Assembly: GCA_023412695.1 (NCBI GenBank)
Contig: JAEYNG010000347.1
Location: forward strand, 1-13,319
Direction: 5' to 3'
From: Planctomycetota bacterium
Lineage (GTDB): Bacteria > Planctomycetota > Phycisphaerae > Phycisphaerales > UBA1924
DNA length: 13,319 bases
Within the stretch, counting starts at the first letter, position 1. Every line of letters begins with the position of its first letter. This document shows, in pieces, positions 5,641-13,319 of this stretch. The position numbers were made by a program, and so were the translations under genes. The notes under the pieces were generated by a model. It saw only the letters and a list, made by a program, of their open reading frames with translations. It searched no databases and had not been told where the DNA came from.

Positions 5641-5716
5641 GACGAAGGGGCGGTCTATGTCAGCCCGCAAACCGATCGACACTTCAGAGATCGACTCATT
5701 ACCAAAGAGGTACATC

Positions 5717-6289
5717 ATGGCAACTTCCGTCTTCTGCATCGCCCCGACTCAGCAGTGCGCCAATGACATCGTCACACGGCTGAAGAGCTCCGGGTTCTCG
5801 GGGAACGACATCTCGGTGCTGTTCCCGGACAAGTCGGGGACGAGGGATTTCGCGCACGAGAAGAACACCAAGGCGCCCGAGGGCGCGACCATCGGCGCCG
5901 GCACGGGCGGCGTGGTGGGCGGGGCGATCGGGCTGCTGGCGGGCATCGGCGCGCTGGCGATCCCGGGGCTCGGGCCGTTCATCGCGGCGGGGCCGATCAT
6001 GGCGACGCTGAGCGGCATGGCCGCGGGCGCGACGGTCGGCGGCGTCACGGGCGCGCTGATCGGGCTGGGTATCCCCGAGCTCGAGGCGAAGCGTTACGAG
6101 GGCAAGATCAAGGATGGGAACATCCTGATCGCGGTGCACTCGGAGAACAACGAAGAGACGAAGCGTGCGAAGGAGATCTTCGAGCAGGGCGGCGGGACGG
6201 ATATCACGACCGCCAGCGAGAAGTCCGCGGGCGATTCGAAGAAGCCGGACGTGCAGGTCCCCGGACGCGGCACGCCGGCCCGGTACTGA
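5717..6289 (+). CDS. YflT/17M-like stress protein with glycine-rich membrane hairpin
   Basis: The 190-residue protein has an N-terminal alpha/beta part (residues 3-37, SVFCIAPTQQCANDIVTRLK then FSGNDISVLFPD), a long glycine- and alanine-rich hydrophobic region (about 56-120) that can form two to three packed helices, and a C-terminal part (KRYEGKIKDGNILIAVHSENNEETKRAKEIF, 125-155) that completes the fold. This order matches proteins annotated as general stress protein 17M/YflT-like or DUF1269-like. The split domain around a membrane-inserting glycine zipper is typical. The function is unknown; these genes usually accompany DUF892 and BON genes. ATG 5717 follows AGAGG at six bases. The 20 residues encoded further upstream (from 5657) are not family-like. 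A terminator-like hairpin follows 14 bases after the stop. Confidence 0.82.
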   Translation: MATSVFCIAPTQQCANDIVTRLKSSGFSGNDISVLFPDKSGTRDFAHEKNTKAPEGATIGAGTGGVVGGAIGLLAGIGALAIPGLGPFIAAGPIMATLSGMAAGATVGGVTGALIGLGIPELEAKRYEGKIKDGNILIAVHSENNEETKRAKEIFEQGGGTDITTASEKSAGDSKKPDVQVPGRGTPARY

Positions 6290-6303
6290 CCTCTCTCTCT
6301 CGA

Positions 6304-6334
6304 ACGCGGGGGGCCCCGTCCCCCGCGTCGTCTT
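6304..6334 (+). terminator. Terminator-like hairpin after the 17M-like gene
   Basis: ACGCGGGGG (6304-6312) pairs perfectly with CCCCCGCGT (6320-6328) over a 7-base loop. What follows (CGTCTTG) holds few T residues, so termination may be partial, or the structure may act as a 3' stabiliser. Confidence 0.5.
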
Positions 6335-6438
6335 GAAACCATGCGGCGCGGGCCCCGGCGACGACCGTCCGCCGGGGTTCCGCCTGCTCTTGACCTTCAA
6401 GTTCCTACCGGGGGCGGGGGAGTTTGAAAGGGCTCGGG

Positions 6439-6654
6439 ATGCCTACGCAACGGATAGTGGGGATTGTGCTGCTGGTGATCGGCGTCGTGCTGCTGGTGAT
6501 CGGCGTGAACGCGTCGAACTCGGTGGCGGACCAGGTGTCTGAGACGTTTACCGGTAAGTTCACCGATTCGACGACGTGGTACCTGATCGGAGGCATCGGG
6601 CTCGGACTGCTCGGGCTGCTGATGACCGCGTTGCCGGCGAGGAAGCGCGCGTAG
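6439..6654 (+). CDS. DUF3185 family small membrane protein
   Basis: The 71-residue protein has two membrane helices (about 6-24 and 47-65) joined by a conserved loop (NASNSVADQVSETFTGKFTDSTTW, residues 24-47) that is highly characteristic of DUF3185. The family has no assigned function. The first helix is encoded by a perfect 20-base direct repeat (6466-6485 and 6487-6506, 21-base period), giving the doubled VLLVIGV. ATG 6439 follows AAAGGG; the frame is open from a TTG at 6424 that lacks a site. It is separated from the 17M-like gene by the hairpin at 6304-6328 but is otherwise part of the same stress-type group, and a strong terminator follows. Confidence 0.88.
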   Translation: MPTQRIVGIVLLVIGVVLLVIGVNASNSVADQVSETFTGKFTDSTTWYLIGGIGLGLLGLLMTALPARKRA

Positions 6655-6681
6655 CGAGCGGCGGACAGGTTGAATATTGAT

Positions 6682-6721
6682 GGGCCCGGGTGCGGCACGG
6701 CACTCGGGCCCGTCGCGTTTT
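6682..6721 (+). terminator. Terminator ending the stress-gene cluster
   Basis: A 12-bp stem pairs 6682-6693 with 6700-6711 (one G-T pair) over a 6-base loop, followed by GTCGCG and four T residues at 6718-6721. It lies 27 bases after the DUF3185 stop. The receptor frame is open across it (from 6677), which argues that the receptor start is the later ATG at 6842. Bases 6730-6742 form a further small hairpin (CGAG/CTCG) in the receptor leader. Confidence 0.65.
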
Positions 6722-6841
6722 GGAGGAACCGAGGAAAACTCGACAAGGCTGTCAACATTCAAGGCCAAGCCGCCGATAAGCCGTTGCGGTTTGCGTTCAT
6801 CCGCGTGCGGGGAGCGCTTTGACCGCACCGGAGGCACGGCT

Positions 6842-8932
6842 ATGGCAGTCGAGCATGGTTCGGCAGAGAGGCGATACCTTCTTCTCACGCGTCGGCGACG
6901 GGTGCTTACCGGGCCCGCCGCGATCGTTTCGTGCGCGTGTCTCGCGACGACGGCGGCGGGCGGTCAGGATGATCCGGTTGGGCCGGATGTGCCGGCCGCG
7001 ACGGGGGCGAAGGCGGCCCCGCAACCGGCGGCGACCCCGGTCGCGGCGGAGGACGAGCTCCTGCTGTTTGCGGATATCCCGGTGGTGACCACCGGCAGCC
7101 GGCGGGCGCAGCCGATCACGCAGTCGAGCGTGCCGATGAGCATCCTGACGGCGGAGGACCTTCGCCTGGGCGGGTTCCGCAACCCGGCCGAGGCGCTGAT
7201 GTTCGTGCCAGGGATGGATGTGCTGCGGCTGGACCGGAATCGGTATGCGATCGGCGTGCACGGGCTGGAGCACGAGTTCTCCGACCGGACGTTGTTCCTG
7301 ATCGACGGGCGGAACGCGGGCGATCCGCTGTTCGGGAGCGTGGACTTCCTGCGGCTGCCGCTGCTGATGGAGAACATCTCGCGGATCGAGGTGGTCCGCG
7401 GCGCGGGCGGCGCGGCGTGGGGGGCGAGCGCGTTCAACGGGGTGGTGAACGTCATTACGCAGCGGCCGTCGGAGACGCAGGGGATCCTGTTCTCGTCGGG
7501 CATCAACCACTTTGGGGACATCTTTAACACGGCGCGGTACGGCGGGACGGCGGACGGGATGTCGTACCGGCTCAGCGTCGGCTATGACCAGTGGGAGAGC
7601 TCGGACAACGCGACCGACAACGACTCCTTTGACTCCAACGACTTCGGGCGCAGACGGGTGGTCGACTTCGCCGCGGAGCGTCCGATCTCTGACTCGACGC
7701 TGCTGAGCTTCGGCGTCGGGTACGGGAACCTGACCAACGGGACGGAGGACCAGCTGGGGCTTCGCTCAGCGCAGAACTCGAACCGGTACACGGTGCGGCC
7801 GTACCTGAAGCTCGACCACGAGTTTGCGAACGGCACGGAGGCCTCGCTCCAGTACTATGGGAACTTTGACCGATCGGTGCGGCCGCGGCTGTTCCATGCC
7901 AAGTCGGCCGAGAACGACCTCGAGGGTCAGTTGAACTTCGCCCCGCGCGGCGGTCACTCGATCTCGATCGGCGGGAACGTCCGCGTGGTGTCGATCGACA
8001 CGGACGCCATGGACCCGGCGGGGCTTCTGCTTGAGAACTCGTTCCTGGAGACCAGCGCGGGGGCGTACATCATCGACCGGTGGGAGGTCACGGACAGGCT
8101 CGCGCTCGAGGGCCAGTTCCGCGGGGACTTTCACTCGGCGACGCACGCGGACTGGTCGGGGCGCGTCGCGGCGATGTACGGGCTTGACGATTCGAACAAT
8201 CACGTTGTCCGTGCCGGCGTGTCGAAGGGCTACCGCTCACTCGGGCCGTTCTGGCGGGAGATGGACGGGGCGGTGCCGGACATCGCGCTGGGCGCGCCGG
8301 GGATGTTCGTCCCGAACCCTGATGTCAGGAACGAACAGACATACGGGATCGACATCGGTTACAACGCGGTGTGGGGGAACGGCATCTCGACCAAGCTTAC
8401 CGCGTACGCGCAGCGGTACGAGGACTTGATCGGCGTTGCGATCGTTCGTGACGATGCGCTCCCTGTGCTGGTGCAGAGCCGGAACCTTGACGGCGCGGAG
8501 GCCTACGGGTTCGAGGCGGAGGCGGCGCTTACCGGCGAGCATGGGCAGCTCGGCGCGTGGTACGCGTTCAATCAGTTCGGGGCGGACCAGGTGCAACAGT
8601 TCATCCGGGGTTTCTATCCGGCGACGCACAAGGTCGGGCTGTCGGCGCGGTGGTTCATCAACGACACGATGACCGCCAATGCGCTGTTTCGCTATACCTC
8701 GAGCTCGATCAACGACGGCGGGGACCTGGGAGTAATCGGGCCGCCGGGGCCCGAGACGTATCGGGTAGACCTCTCGATGACGTTCAAGCTTCTGGACGGG
8801 CGCGGCGAGATGACGATCGGCGTGGCAGATCTCCTTGACGAGCTCGATCAGCCGGCCCGCCAGGTCGGCGGGCTGGACGACGTCGAAACCCCCGGCCGTA
8901 CGTTTTTCATGCAGATGCGTTTGAACTTCTGA
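6842..8932 (+). CDS. TonB-dependent outer-membrane receptor
   Basis: The 696-residue precursor has a long basic N-terminal region (RRYLLLTRRRR) and an export signal ending near residue 41. A proline- and alanine-rich linker leads to a Ton-box-like stretch (DIPVVTTGSR, 78-87). The plug domain spans about 88-208, with VPMSILTAEDL, NPAEALMFVPG, the conserved LFLIDGR and IEVVRGAGGAAWGASAFNGVVNVITQRP. The rest is a 22-strand-type barrel ending in FMQMRLNF, with the C-terminal aromatic residue expected for barrel insertion. It imports a large or rare ligand using TonB energy. The plug resembles vitamin B12/siderophore-type receptors, but the ligand cannot be told. ATG 6842 follows GGAGG. The gene heads a likely operon with a periplasmic binding protein and a hybrid kinase; no tonB/exbB/exbD genes are in the window. 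Confidence 0.93.
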   Translation: MAVEHGSAERRYLLLTRRRRVLTGPAAIVSCACLATTAAGGQDDPVGPDVPAATGAKAAPQPAATPVAAEDELLLFADIPVVTTGSRRAQPITQSSVPMSILTAEDLRLGGFRNPAEALMFVPGMDVLRLDRNRYAIGVHGLEHEFSDRTLFLIDGRNAGDPLFGSVDFLRLPLLMENISRIEVVRGAGGAAWGASAFNGVVNVITQRPSETQGILFSSGINHFGDIFNTARYGGTADGMSYRLSVGYDQWESSDNATDNDSFDSNDFGRRRVVDFAAERPISDSTLLSFGVGYGNLTNGTEDQLGLRSAQNSNRYTVRPYLKLDHEFANGTEASLQYYGNFDRSVRPRLFHAKSAENDLEGQLNFAPRGGHSISIGGNVRVVSIDTDAMDPAGLLLENSFLETSAGAYIIDRWEVTDRLALEGQFRGDFHSATHADWSGRVAAMYGLDDSNNHVVRAGVSKGYRSLGPFWREMDGAVPDIALGAPGMFVPNPDVRNEQTYGIDIGYNAVWGNGISTKLTAYAQRYEDLIGVAIVRDDALPVLVQSRNLDGAEAYGFEAEAALTGEHGQLGAWYAFNQFGADQVQQFIRGFYPATHKVGLSARWFINDTMTANALFRYTSSSINDGGDLGVIGPPGPETYRVDLSMTFKLLDGRGEMTIGVADLLDELDQPARQVGGLDDVETPGRTFFMQMRLNF

Positions 8933-8973
8933 ACAACGGGTCAGCAGTCGGTCGCCACGACGCGGCCTCTCCC

Positions 8974-9984
8974 ATGAACCCAACACGCAAACAACACCAC
9001 TCTTCGTCTGCTCGCCCACGCCCGCCCGCCCAGGGTGCGGGCTGGATGATCCGCGGGCTCACCACATCAATCGTGTGCCTCTGCCTCGCGATCGCGGCCG
9101 CCCCGGGTGGGGCGGTGGGCCTGAACTCCGGCCGCGGCGCGACGGTGATCGTGCTGTCGAGTGACGCGGCGCCGTATCAGCAGGCCGAAGCGGGGATCCG
9201 GCGGGCTCGCGAGGGCGCAGGCGAGATCCGCACGCTCCGCGTGGACGGGCTCGCGGCCGAGTCGTTGAAGGAGCTGGAGAAGTCGGCCGACGACGTGGTG
9301 ATCGCGATCGGCACGCCCGCGGCGGTGAAGCTGCACCAGTCGCTCGGCCAGGGATCGAGGCTGCTGTACTGCATGGTGTCGGACCCGGAGCGGGCCGGGC
9401 TGACGGCCGGGCGGCGAACGCCGGGCGTGACGGTCGATGTGCCGGTGAGCGAGCAGGTGGCCGTGATCAAACGCGCGCTGCCCGGCGCGCGGACCATCGG
9501 CGTGCTGCACCGCGCGTCGTCGGATCGGTCGAGAACGAACCTGGAGGCACTGCGGGCGGCGTGGGGCAGCGAGTACATCATCGCCATTGACGCCGACAAG
9601 CACAAGGACGTGGCGGCCGCGCTGCATGAACTCATCGATGCGAAGCCCGACATCATCTGGACGTTCGCCGACGCGAGCGTGTACGACAGTACATGCACAA
9701 AGGCCCTGCTGAAGGAGTCGCTGGAGGCCAAGGTGCCGGTGTTCGGGTTCTCGCTGCAGTTCGTTCGGGCGGGCGCGCTGATCGGGGTCGGCGTCACGCC
9801 GGAGGATCAGGCGGAGCAGGCGGCGCGGATGGCGGCCGACCTCACCGGCGGCAAGGACGTCCGCGCCGAGCCGACCGGGCCGCGGGTCCGGTTGGGGGTG
9901 AACACCGCCATCGGCCGGAGGATGGGCGTGCGGCTGCCGGAATCGTTCCTGCGAGCGGTCGATGAGACGTTTGGAGAGGAGTAG
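8974..9984 (+). CDS. Periplasmic binding protein, ABC_sub_bind family (PF04392)
   Basis: The protein has up to 336 residues. A signal-type hydrophobic segment (about 27-48, RGLTTSIVCLCLAIAAAPGGAVG) follows a polar N-terminus; an internal ATG at 9046 would start just before it and is an equally good choice, since neither has a clear ribosome binding site. The mature part has two Rossmann-like lobes as in PF04392: IVLSSDAAPYQQAEAGIRRA, then VIAIGTPAAVKL and YCMVSDPERAGL, then ARTIGVLHRASSDRS, PDIIWTFADASVYD and VPVFGFSLQFVRAGALIGVGVTPEDQAEQAARMA. The family usually feeds an ABC importer. Here no permease or ATPase is adjacent; instead the hybrid kinase starts two bases after the stop. A role in presenting ligand to the kinase is therefore likely. 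It lies 41 bases after the receptor gene. Confidence 0.85.
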   Translation: MNPTRKQHHSSSARPRPPAQGAGWMIRGLTTSIVCLCLAIAAAPGGAVGLNSGRGATVIVLSSDAAPYQQAEAGIRRAREGAGEIRTLRVDGLAAESLKELEKSADDVVIAIGTPAAVKLHQSLGQGSRLLYCMVSDPERAGLTAGRRTPGVTVDVPVSEQVAVIKRALPGARTIGVLHRASSDRSRTNLEALRAAWGSEYIIAIDADKHKDVAAALHELIDAKPDIIWTFADASVYDSTCTKALLKESLEAKVPVFGFSLQFVRAGALIGVGVTPEDQAEQAARMAADLTGGKDVRAEPTGPRVRLGVNTAIGRRMGVRLPESFLRAVDETFGEE

Positions 9985-9986
9985 CA

Positions 9987-12113
9987 ATGGGTGTCGCATC
10001 GTTCGTTCGGCTGGGTTTCGGGCTGCGGATGCGTGCGACGCTGATCGTTCTGGCGGTGCTGGCGGTCACGCTGGCGGCGGCTGGCGCAGGGTCGATCTAC
10101 GCGATGCGGTCGCAGTCCCGCATGGAGCACCGGCGCGCGACGGGCGCGACAGTGAACGGGCTTGCGCTGGCCTCGCAGGTCGCGATGCTCGCCGGCGACA
10201 CGCCCGAGATGGAGCGGTTGACGCATCAGCAGCTCGAAGATCAGCAGGTCGCCTTTGTGGTGCTGCACGACGGGCGCAAGGTCCGCGCGAAGGCGGTGCG
10301 GGACGAGGCCGCGTGGCTGCGCTACCTGGGACTCGCCAATCTCGACTTTGAGCAAAGCACGGACTCCGCGGAGGCGGCGCTGACGCCTCAGGTAAACGGG
10401 GTCCAGATCGCCGCGGCGCCGGTCGCCGCTCTCGAGGCGGGCGCGGAGGACCTGGGCATTCTCGACGGCGACGGCAAGGCCGCTTCGCAACCGGGGGTCG
10501 GCGGTTACGCGGTCGTGGCGATGTCCACTCGCCCGCTGGAGGATGCGATCCGTACGCGGACGTGGTCGCTGGCGGGCTTGTTTGCGGCTATCGCGCTCGG
10601 GAGCATCCCGCCGGTATGGCTGGTCGTCGGCGGGCTGACGAACAGGCTGACGCGCCTGGCGGCGGCGAGCCGCCGGATCGCCGACGGGGACCTTGAGTGC
10701 TCTGTCAATGACCACGGGCTCGATGAGGTGGGGATGGTGTCGGCGGCGTTCGAGCAGATGCGGATGAGCCTGCGTGCCCGCGACGCGGCGATGCGGCAAC
10801 TGACCGACAGCCTGCAGGCGCGGGTGGACGAGCAGACGAGGGACCTTCGCGAGCGGCAGTCGGAGTTGGAGGCGGCGTTGCAACGGGCCGAGGCCGCGAG
10901 CCGCGCCAAGAGCGACTTCCTGGCGAACATGAGCCACGAGATCCGGACGCCGATGACGGCGATCCTCGGGTACGCCGACCTGCTGGGCGAATCCCAGCAG
11001 TCAGAGGAGGAGCGGGGTGCAAGCATCGCGACGATCCGGCGCTCGGGCGAGCACCTGATGGCGATCCTCAACGACATCCTGGATCTCTCGAAGATCGAGG
11101 CCGGCCGGTTCAGCGTCAAGCGGGAGCGGTGCAACGTCCTTCAGGTAGTCGCGGACGTCGTGTCGCTGCTCCGGCCGCGGGCGAGCGCGTTGGGCCTGAC
11201 GCTTAGCGTGGAGTTCCCGGACCCGATCCCGCGCTTCATCCTAAGCGATGCGCAGCGGCTGCGGCAGATCCTGATGAACCTCGTGGGCAACTCGATCAAG
11301 TTCACGGAGCGCGGAGGGGTGACGCTGCGGTTTGCGGTCATAAAGGGCGCGGACGGCGCGCCGATGCTGCGAGCGCAGATCATGGACACGGGGATCGGGA
11401 TCGCGCCAGAACAGCTCGCGAAGCTGTTTCGCCCGTTCACGCAGGCGGACGAGACGTCCACCCGGCGTCACGGAGGCACCGGGCTCGGGCTGGTCATCTC
11501 GAGGCGGCTGGCGGAGCTGCTGGGCGGTGACATCACCGCGGAGAGCGCGCCGGGCGCCGGCTCGACGTTCACGGTAACCGTCGCGACCGGTCCGATCGAA
11601 GAGGCCGACCTTGTGTATCAGCCGTCGGAGGCGCTCGTTTCCGTCGAGCAGGCCGCGCAGGACGCACCCGTCGCGGTCGTGCACCTGACGGGCAGGGTCT
11701 TGCTTGTCGAGGACGGCCCGGACAACCAGCGGCTGATCGGGCACCACCTTCGCAAGGCCGGCGGCACGGTCACGGTGATGGAGAACGGTCTCAAGGGCAT
11801 GGAAGAGGCGCTGCGGGCGGAGCGGGCGGGGGAGCCGTACGACGTGGTCCTCATGGACATGCAGATGCCGGTGATGGATGGGTACACGGCGGCGACGACG
11901 CTGCGGAACAACGGTTACGGCCGGCCCATCATTGCGTTGACGGCGCACGCGATGAGCGGCGACGCGGAGAAGTGCCTGGCGGCCGGGTGCGATGCGTACG
12001 CAACGAAGCCGATCGACCGCGTAATGCTGCTGACAGTGTGCTCGGAGTGGGTTGAGCGGGTGCGGCGGGGCTGGCGGCACAAAGGGAAGCACGCGGCAGC
12101 GAAGGCGGCGTAG
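9987..12113 (+). CDS. Membrane hybrid sensor histidine kinase (HAMP-HisKA-HATPase-REC)
   Basis: The 708-residue inner-membrane protein has, in order: TM1 (about 16-38), a periplasmic sensor region of about 150 residues (40-190), TM2 (about 193-216), a HAMP domain (217-270), a coiled coil (270-305), HisKA with the phospho-acceptor H317 in NMSHEIRTP, and HATPase_c with the N box (NLVGNSIKF, 431-439), DTGIGI (467-472) and GGTGLGL (496-502). A receiver domain follows (570-690) with acidic E575/D576, phospho-acceptor D624, T652 and K674. All catalytic residues are present. The sensor region matches no domain I can name. The start is two bases after the stop of the binding protein, with GAGGAG before it, so the two are translationally coupled. 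No DNA-binding regulator or Hpt protein is nearby; output must go to a distant partner. The C-terminal tail is basic (KGKHAAAKAA). Confidence 0.94.
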   Translation: MGVASFVRLGFGLRMRATLIVLAVLAVTLAAAGAGSIYAMRSQSRMEHRRATGATVNGLALASQVAMLAGDTPEMERLTHQQLEDQQVAFVVLHDGRKVRAKAVRDEAAWLRYLGLANLDFEQSTDSAEAALTPQVNGVQIAAAPVAALEAGAEDLGILDGDGKAASQPGVGGYAVVAMSTRPLEDAIRTRTWSLAGLFAAIALGSIPPVWLVVGGLTNRLTRLAAASRRIADGDLECSVNDHGLDEVGMVSAAFEQMRMSLRARDAAMRQLTDSLQARVDEQTRDLRERQSELEAALQRAEAASRAKSDFLANMSHEIRTPMTAILGYADLLGESQQSEEERGASIATIRRSGEHLMAILNDILDLSKIEAGRFSVKRERCNVLQVVADVVSLLRPRASALGLTLSVEFPDPIPRFILSDAQRLRQILMNLVGNSIKFTERGGVTLRFAVIKGADGAPMLRAQIMDTGIGIAPEQLAKLFRPFTQADETSTRRHGGTGLGLVISRRLAELLGGDITAESAPGAGSTFTVTVATGPIEEADLVYQPSEALVSVEQAAQDAPVAVVHLTGRVLLVEDGPDNQRLIGHHLRKAGGTVTVMENGLKGMEEALRAERAGEPYDVVLMDMQMPVMDGYTAATTLRNNGYGRPIIALTAHAMSGDAEKCLAAGCDAYATKPIDRVMLLTVCSEWVERVRRGWRHKGKHAAAKAA

Positions 12114-12130
12114 CTCACGGCGGGCCGGGG

Positions 12131-13093
12131 TTAGTCCCAGATGGCGCGGTAGTCCTTGGCCGACTTGCCGGCGGTCGTGAAGATGCCGAGGAACGCGTTG
12201 GACCCGTTCTTGTCGTCGAGTTCGTCGTAAAAGTAGCAATCGAGCCGCTTGGAGTTGTCACGCGTGGCATAGTCGAGCCACCGGCACGGCTTTGTCTGCT
12301 CGTGATCTGGCGCGATTCGCGTCTGGAACTCGACGTGGCCATCGGCGAACGCGATGTTGCCCTCCCAGGAATCCTCCGGGCCGTGGATCTTCAGGGTCAG
12401 CGACTCGGGATTAGCGAGCTTCGCGGCGTACGACCAGCGGTTGAGACCGTCTTCGACGCACTCTACGCTCGCGAGCTCGGGGCCGCGATTGCCCACGACC
12501 GGCTCGCTCGCATTGAATGTTGGAGCCCATCGCGGCAGGCGGCCGTCGGAGGGTTGCAAGTGCGCGTAGGAGTTGTTGGCCGTCTGGTCTTTGGAGAAGT
12601 CGGCCTTGAAGCCGGGGTCCCAGAGCGCTTCGGCCGGCCGCATCGCGGCCTTGGGATCGGTGAACTGGTATCGCTCATCGAGCTTGATGTTCGGGTTCAC
12701 CTCTGCGGGGCTGATCAACTGCTCGGCCGTGACCATGCCGTTGTAGATCATCATGGACAGAATGTTGGCCGTGGTGTCCTTTGCGCGGCCGTTGAGGCTG
12801 ACGGTCGCGTCCTTGGCATCAAAACGGCTTGGCAGAGGGAACCGGTCATTGTCGCCGGTCCCCCAGGTGATCAACGCTGTGACGATTGCGCGATTGTTGG
12901 TCGCGTCCGTCATCCTCTGTGAAAGGGCGCGTGCCTGGGCGATCTCGGCCGGGCTTCCGGCGACGGTGTCTTTGGTTGCGGGCGTGTCACCCGCGGTCTG
13001 CATACCGATCGCCAACGTGCCGGCGAGTGCCGTGGCGACAGTGACGATTGCGGCGAGTTCGACGAGCGTAAACCCGGAACGGTGCGTGACCAT
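12131..13093 (-). CDS. Type IV prepilin-like protein of the planctomycete H-X9-DG type
   Basis: The 320-residue protein starts with a prepilin leader, MVTHRSG, cut before F8 (GFTLVEL, with E12 at +5 of the mature protein), followed by one hydrophobic helix (8-30). A long globular part ends in a block of the kind seen in the prepilin-type H-X9-DG families of Planctomycetota: WEGNIAFADGHVEF (243-256). The histidine is displaced: H237 is 13 residues before D251, where 9 is usual. Such proteins are numerous in planctomycetes and may be secretion pseudopilins or surface proteins; their exact role is not known. ATG 13093 follows GGAG at seven bases; the upstream frame (to 13192) adds an arginine-rich stretch before the leader and is rejected. 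It converges with the kinase gene, 17 bases between stops. No other pilus or secretion gene is visible. Confidence 0.88.
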   Translation of the reverse strand: MVTHRSGFTLVELAAIVTVATALAGTLAIGMQTAGDTPATKDTVAGSPAEIAQARALSQRMTDATNNRAIVTALITWGTGDNDRFPLPSRFDAKDATVSLNGRAKDTTANILSMMIYNGMVTAEQLISPAEVNPNIKLDERYQFTDPKAAMRPAEALWDPGFKADFSKDQTANNSYAHLQPSDGRLPRWAPTFNASEPVVGNRGPELASVECVEDGLNRWSYAAKLANPESLTLKIHGPEDSWEGNIAFADGHVEFQTRIAPDHEQTKPCRWLDYATRDNSKRLDCYFYDELDDKNGSNAFLGIFTTAGKSAKDYRAIWD

Positions 13094-13194
13094 CGGCGGC
13101 TCCTGGGAGTTCAGCAGAGAACGTCGGCCGACTCCTGTGTCGCCCATACCGTACTGTCGGCGCCGCGGTTTGGTTGCGGCCAGCCTCGGCACAA

Positions 13195-13319
13195 TCAGGC
13201 TGCCCGGCCGATCGCCGTGTCATTGGGTGCTTCCGCCGAATCCGCGGCGGACGGGAGGGGCGCGGCCGATGGCGCCTCGAAGAGGTAGCGCGTCACGTCT
13301 TCGCCGAGCGCGTGAGTAA
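13195..13319 (-). CDS. C-terminal end of an unidentified gene, cut by the window edge
   Basis: The frame is open from the right edge to a TGA at 13197-13195, giving 41 residues that read LTHALGEDVTRYLFEAP followed by an alanine-, proline- and serine-rich tail ending in GRAA. The first part has a normal, helix-like composition and strong third-position GC (CTC, GAC, GTG, CGC, TAC, CTC, TTC), which supports coding. The fragment is too short to name. It lies 101 bases upstream of the prepilin-like gene on the same strand and could share its transcript. The other frames here contain only arginine-rich, unlikely sequence. Confidence 0.5.
   Translation of the reverse strand, partial: THALGEDVTRYLFEAPSAAPLPSAADSAEAPNDTAIGRAA

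Noticed and set aside
6677..6841. N-terminal extension of the TonB receptor from 6677
   Set aside because: It would be translated through the terminator hairpin at 6682-6711 and has no receptor-like or signal sequence; ATG 6842 has GGAGG.
6722..6841. Possible riboswitch in the receptor leader
   Set aside because: I looked for cobalamin and cyclic-di-GMP type motifs because of the TonB receptor; only a small CGAG/CTCG hairpin at 6730-6742 and scattered GCC runs are present, not a conserved core.
8237..9019. Minus-strand ORF of 260 codons opposite the end of the TonB receptor
   Set aside because: Arginine- and proline-rich shadow frame without motifs; the plus strand carries a complete receptor barrel with its C-terminal aromatic residue.
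12302..12922. Plus-strand ORF of 206 codons opposite the prepilin-like gene
   Set aside because: Typical antisense composition (valine, glycine, arginine) with no start signal, against a clear prepilin leader and DGHVEF block on the other strand.

Overview
The window is very GC-rich, and the genes rely heavily on G or C in third codon positions. The cell has a diderm envelope: there is a TonB-dependent outer-membrane receptor, a lipoprotein and a Sec-exported double-thioredoxin protein. A type IV prepilin-like protein carries a C-terminal block (WEGNIAFADGHVEF) typical of the large 'prepilin / H-X9-DG' families of Planctomycetota. Together with the stress-protein cluster, this points to a planctomycete, perhaps of the Phycisphaerae. 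That is inference from protein style; no ribosomal or other phylogenetic marker is present.

Left part (1-4233). A strong terminator hairpin from an upstream gene is followed by a tRNA with anticodon CAU, which resembles tRNA-Ile2 more than elongator tRNA-Met. On the minus strand lie an M42-family metallo-aminopeptidase and, just upstream of it, a 62-residue protein made almost only of N, R, E, D and Q, whose leader DNA can form three hairpins in a row. Next comes about 700 bases of unusual DNA: a minus-strand promoter placed so that transcription would begin at or beside an ATG, diverged palindromic repeats, and the remains of a possible split gene. A small one-helix membrane protein (+) and a secreted double-thioredoxin protein (-) then converge tail to tail.

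Middle part (4234-6721). Five small plus-strand genes form a stress-type cluster: a 58-residue tail-anchored membrane peptide, a YciF/DUF892 ferritin-like protein, a BON-domain lipoprotein, a YflT/17M-like glycine-zipper membrane protein and a DUF3185 membrane protein. A terminator-like hairpin follows the fourth gene and another follows the fifth.

Right part (6722-13319). Three plus-strand genes read as one signalling unit: a TonB-dependent receptor, a periplasmic binding protein of the ABC_sub_bind family with no ABC transporter beside it, and a membrane hybrid histidine kinase (HAMP-HisKA-HATPase-REC). The likely logic is ligand uptake through the outer membrane, capture in the periplasm, and sensing by the kinase. 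A convergent minus-strand prepilin-like gene and the C-terminal end of another minus-strand gene close the window.

The best candidates for something undescribed are the receptor / orphan binding protein / hybrid kinase unit and the region at 1952-2666 with its leaderless-type promoter and palindromic repeats.
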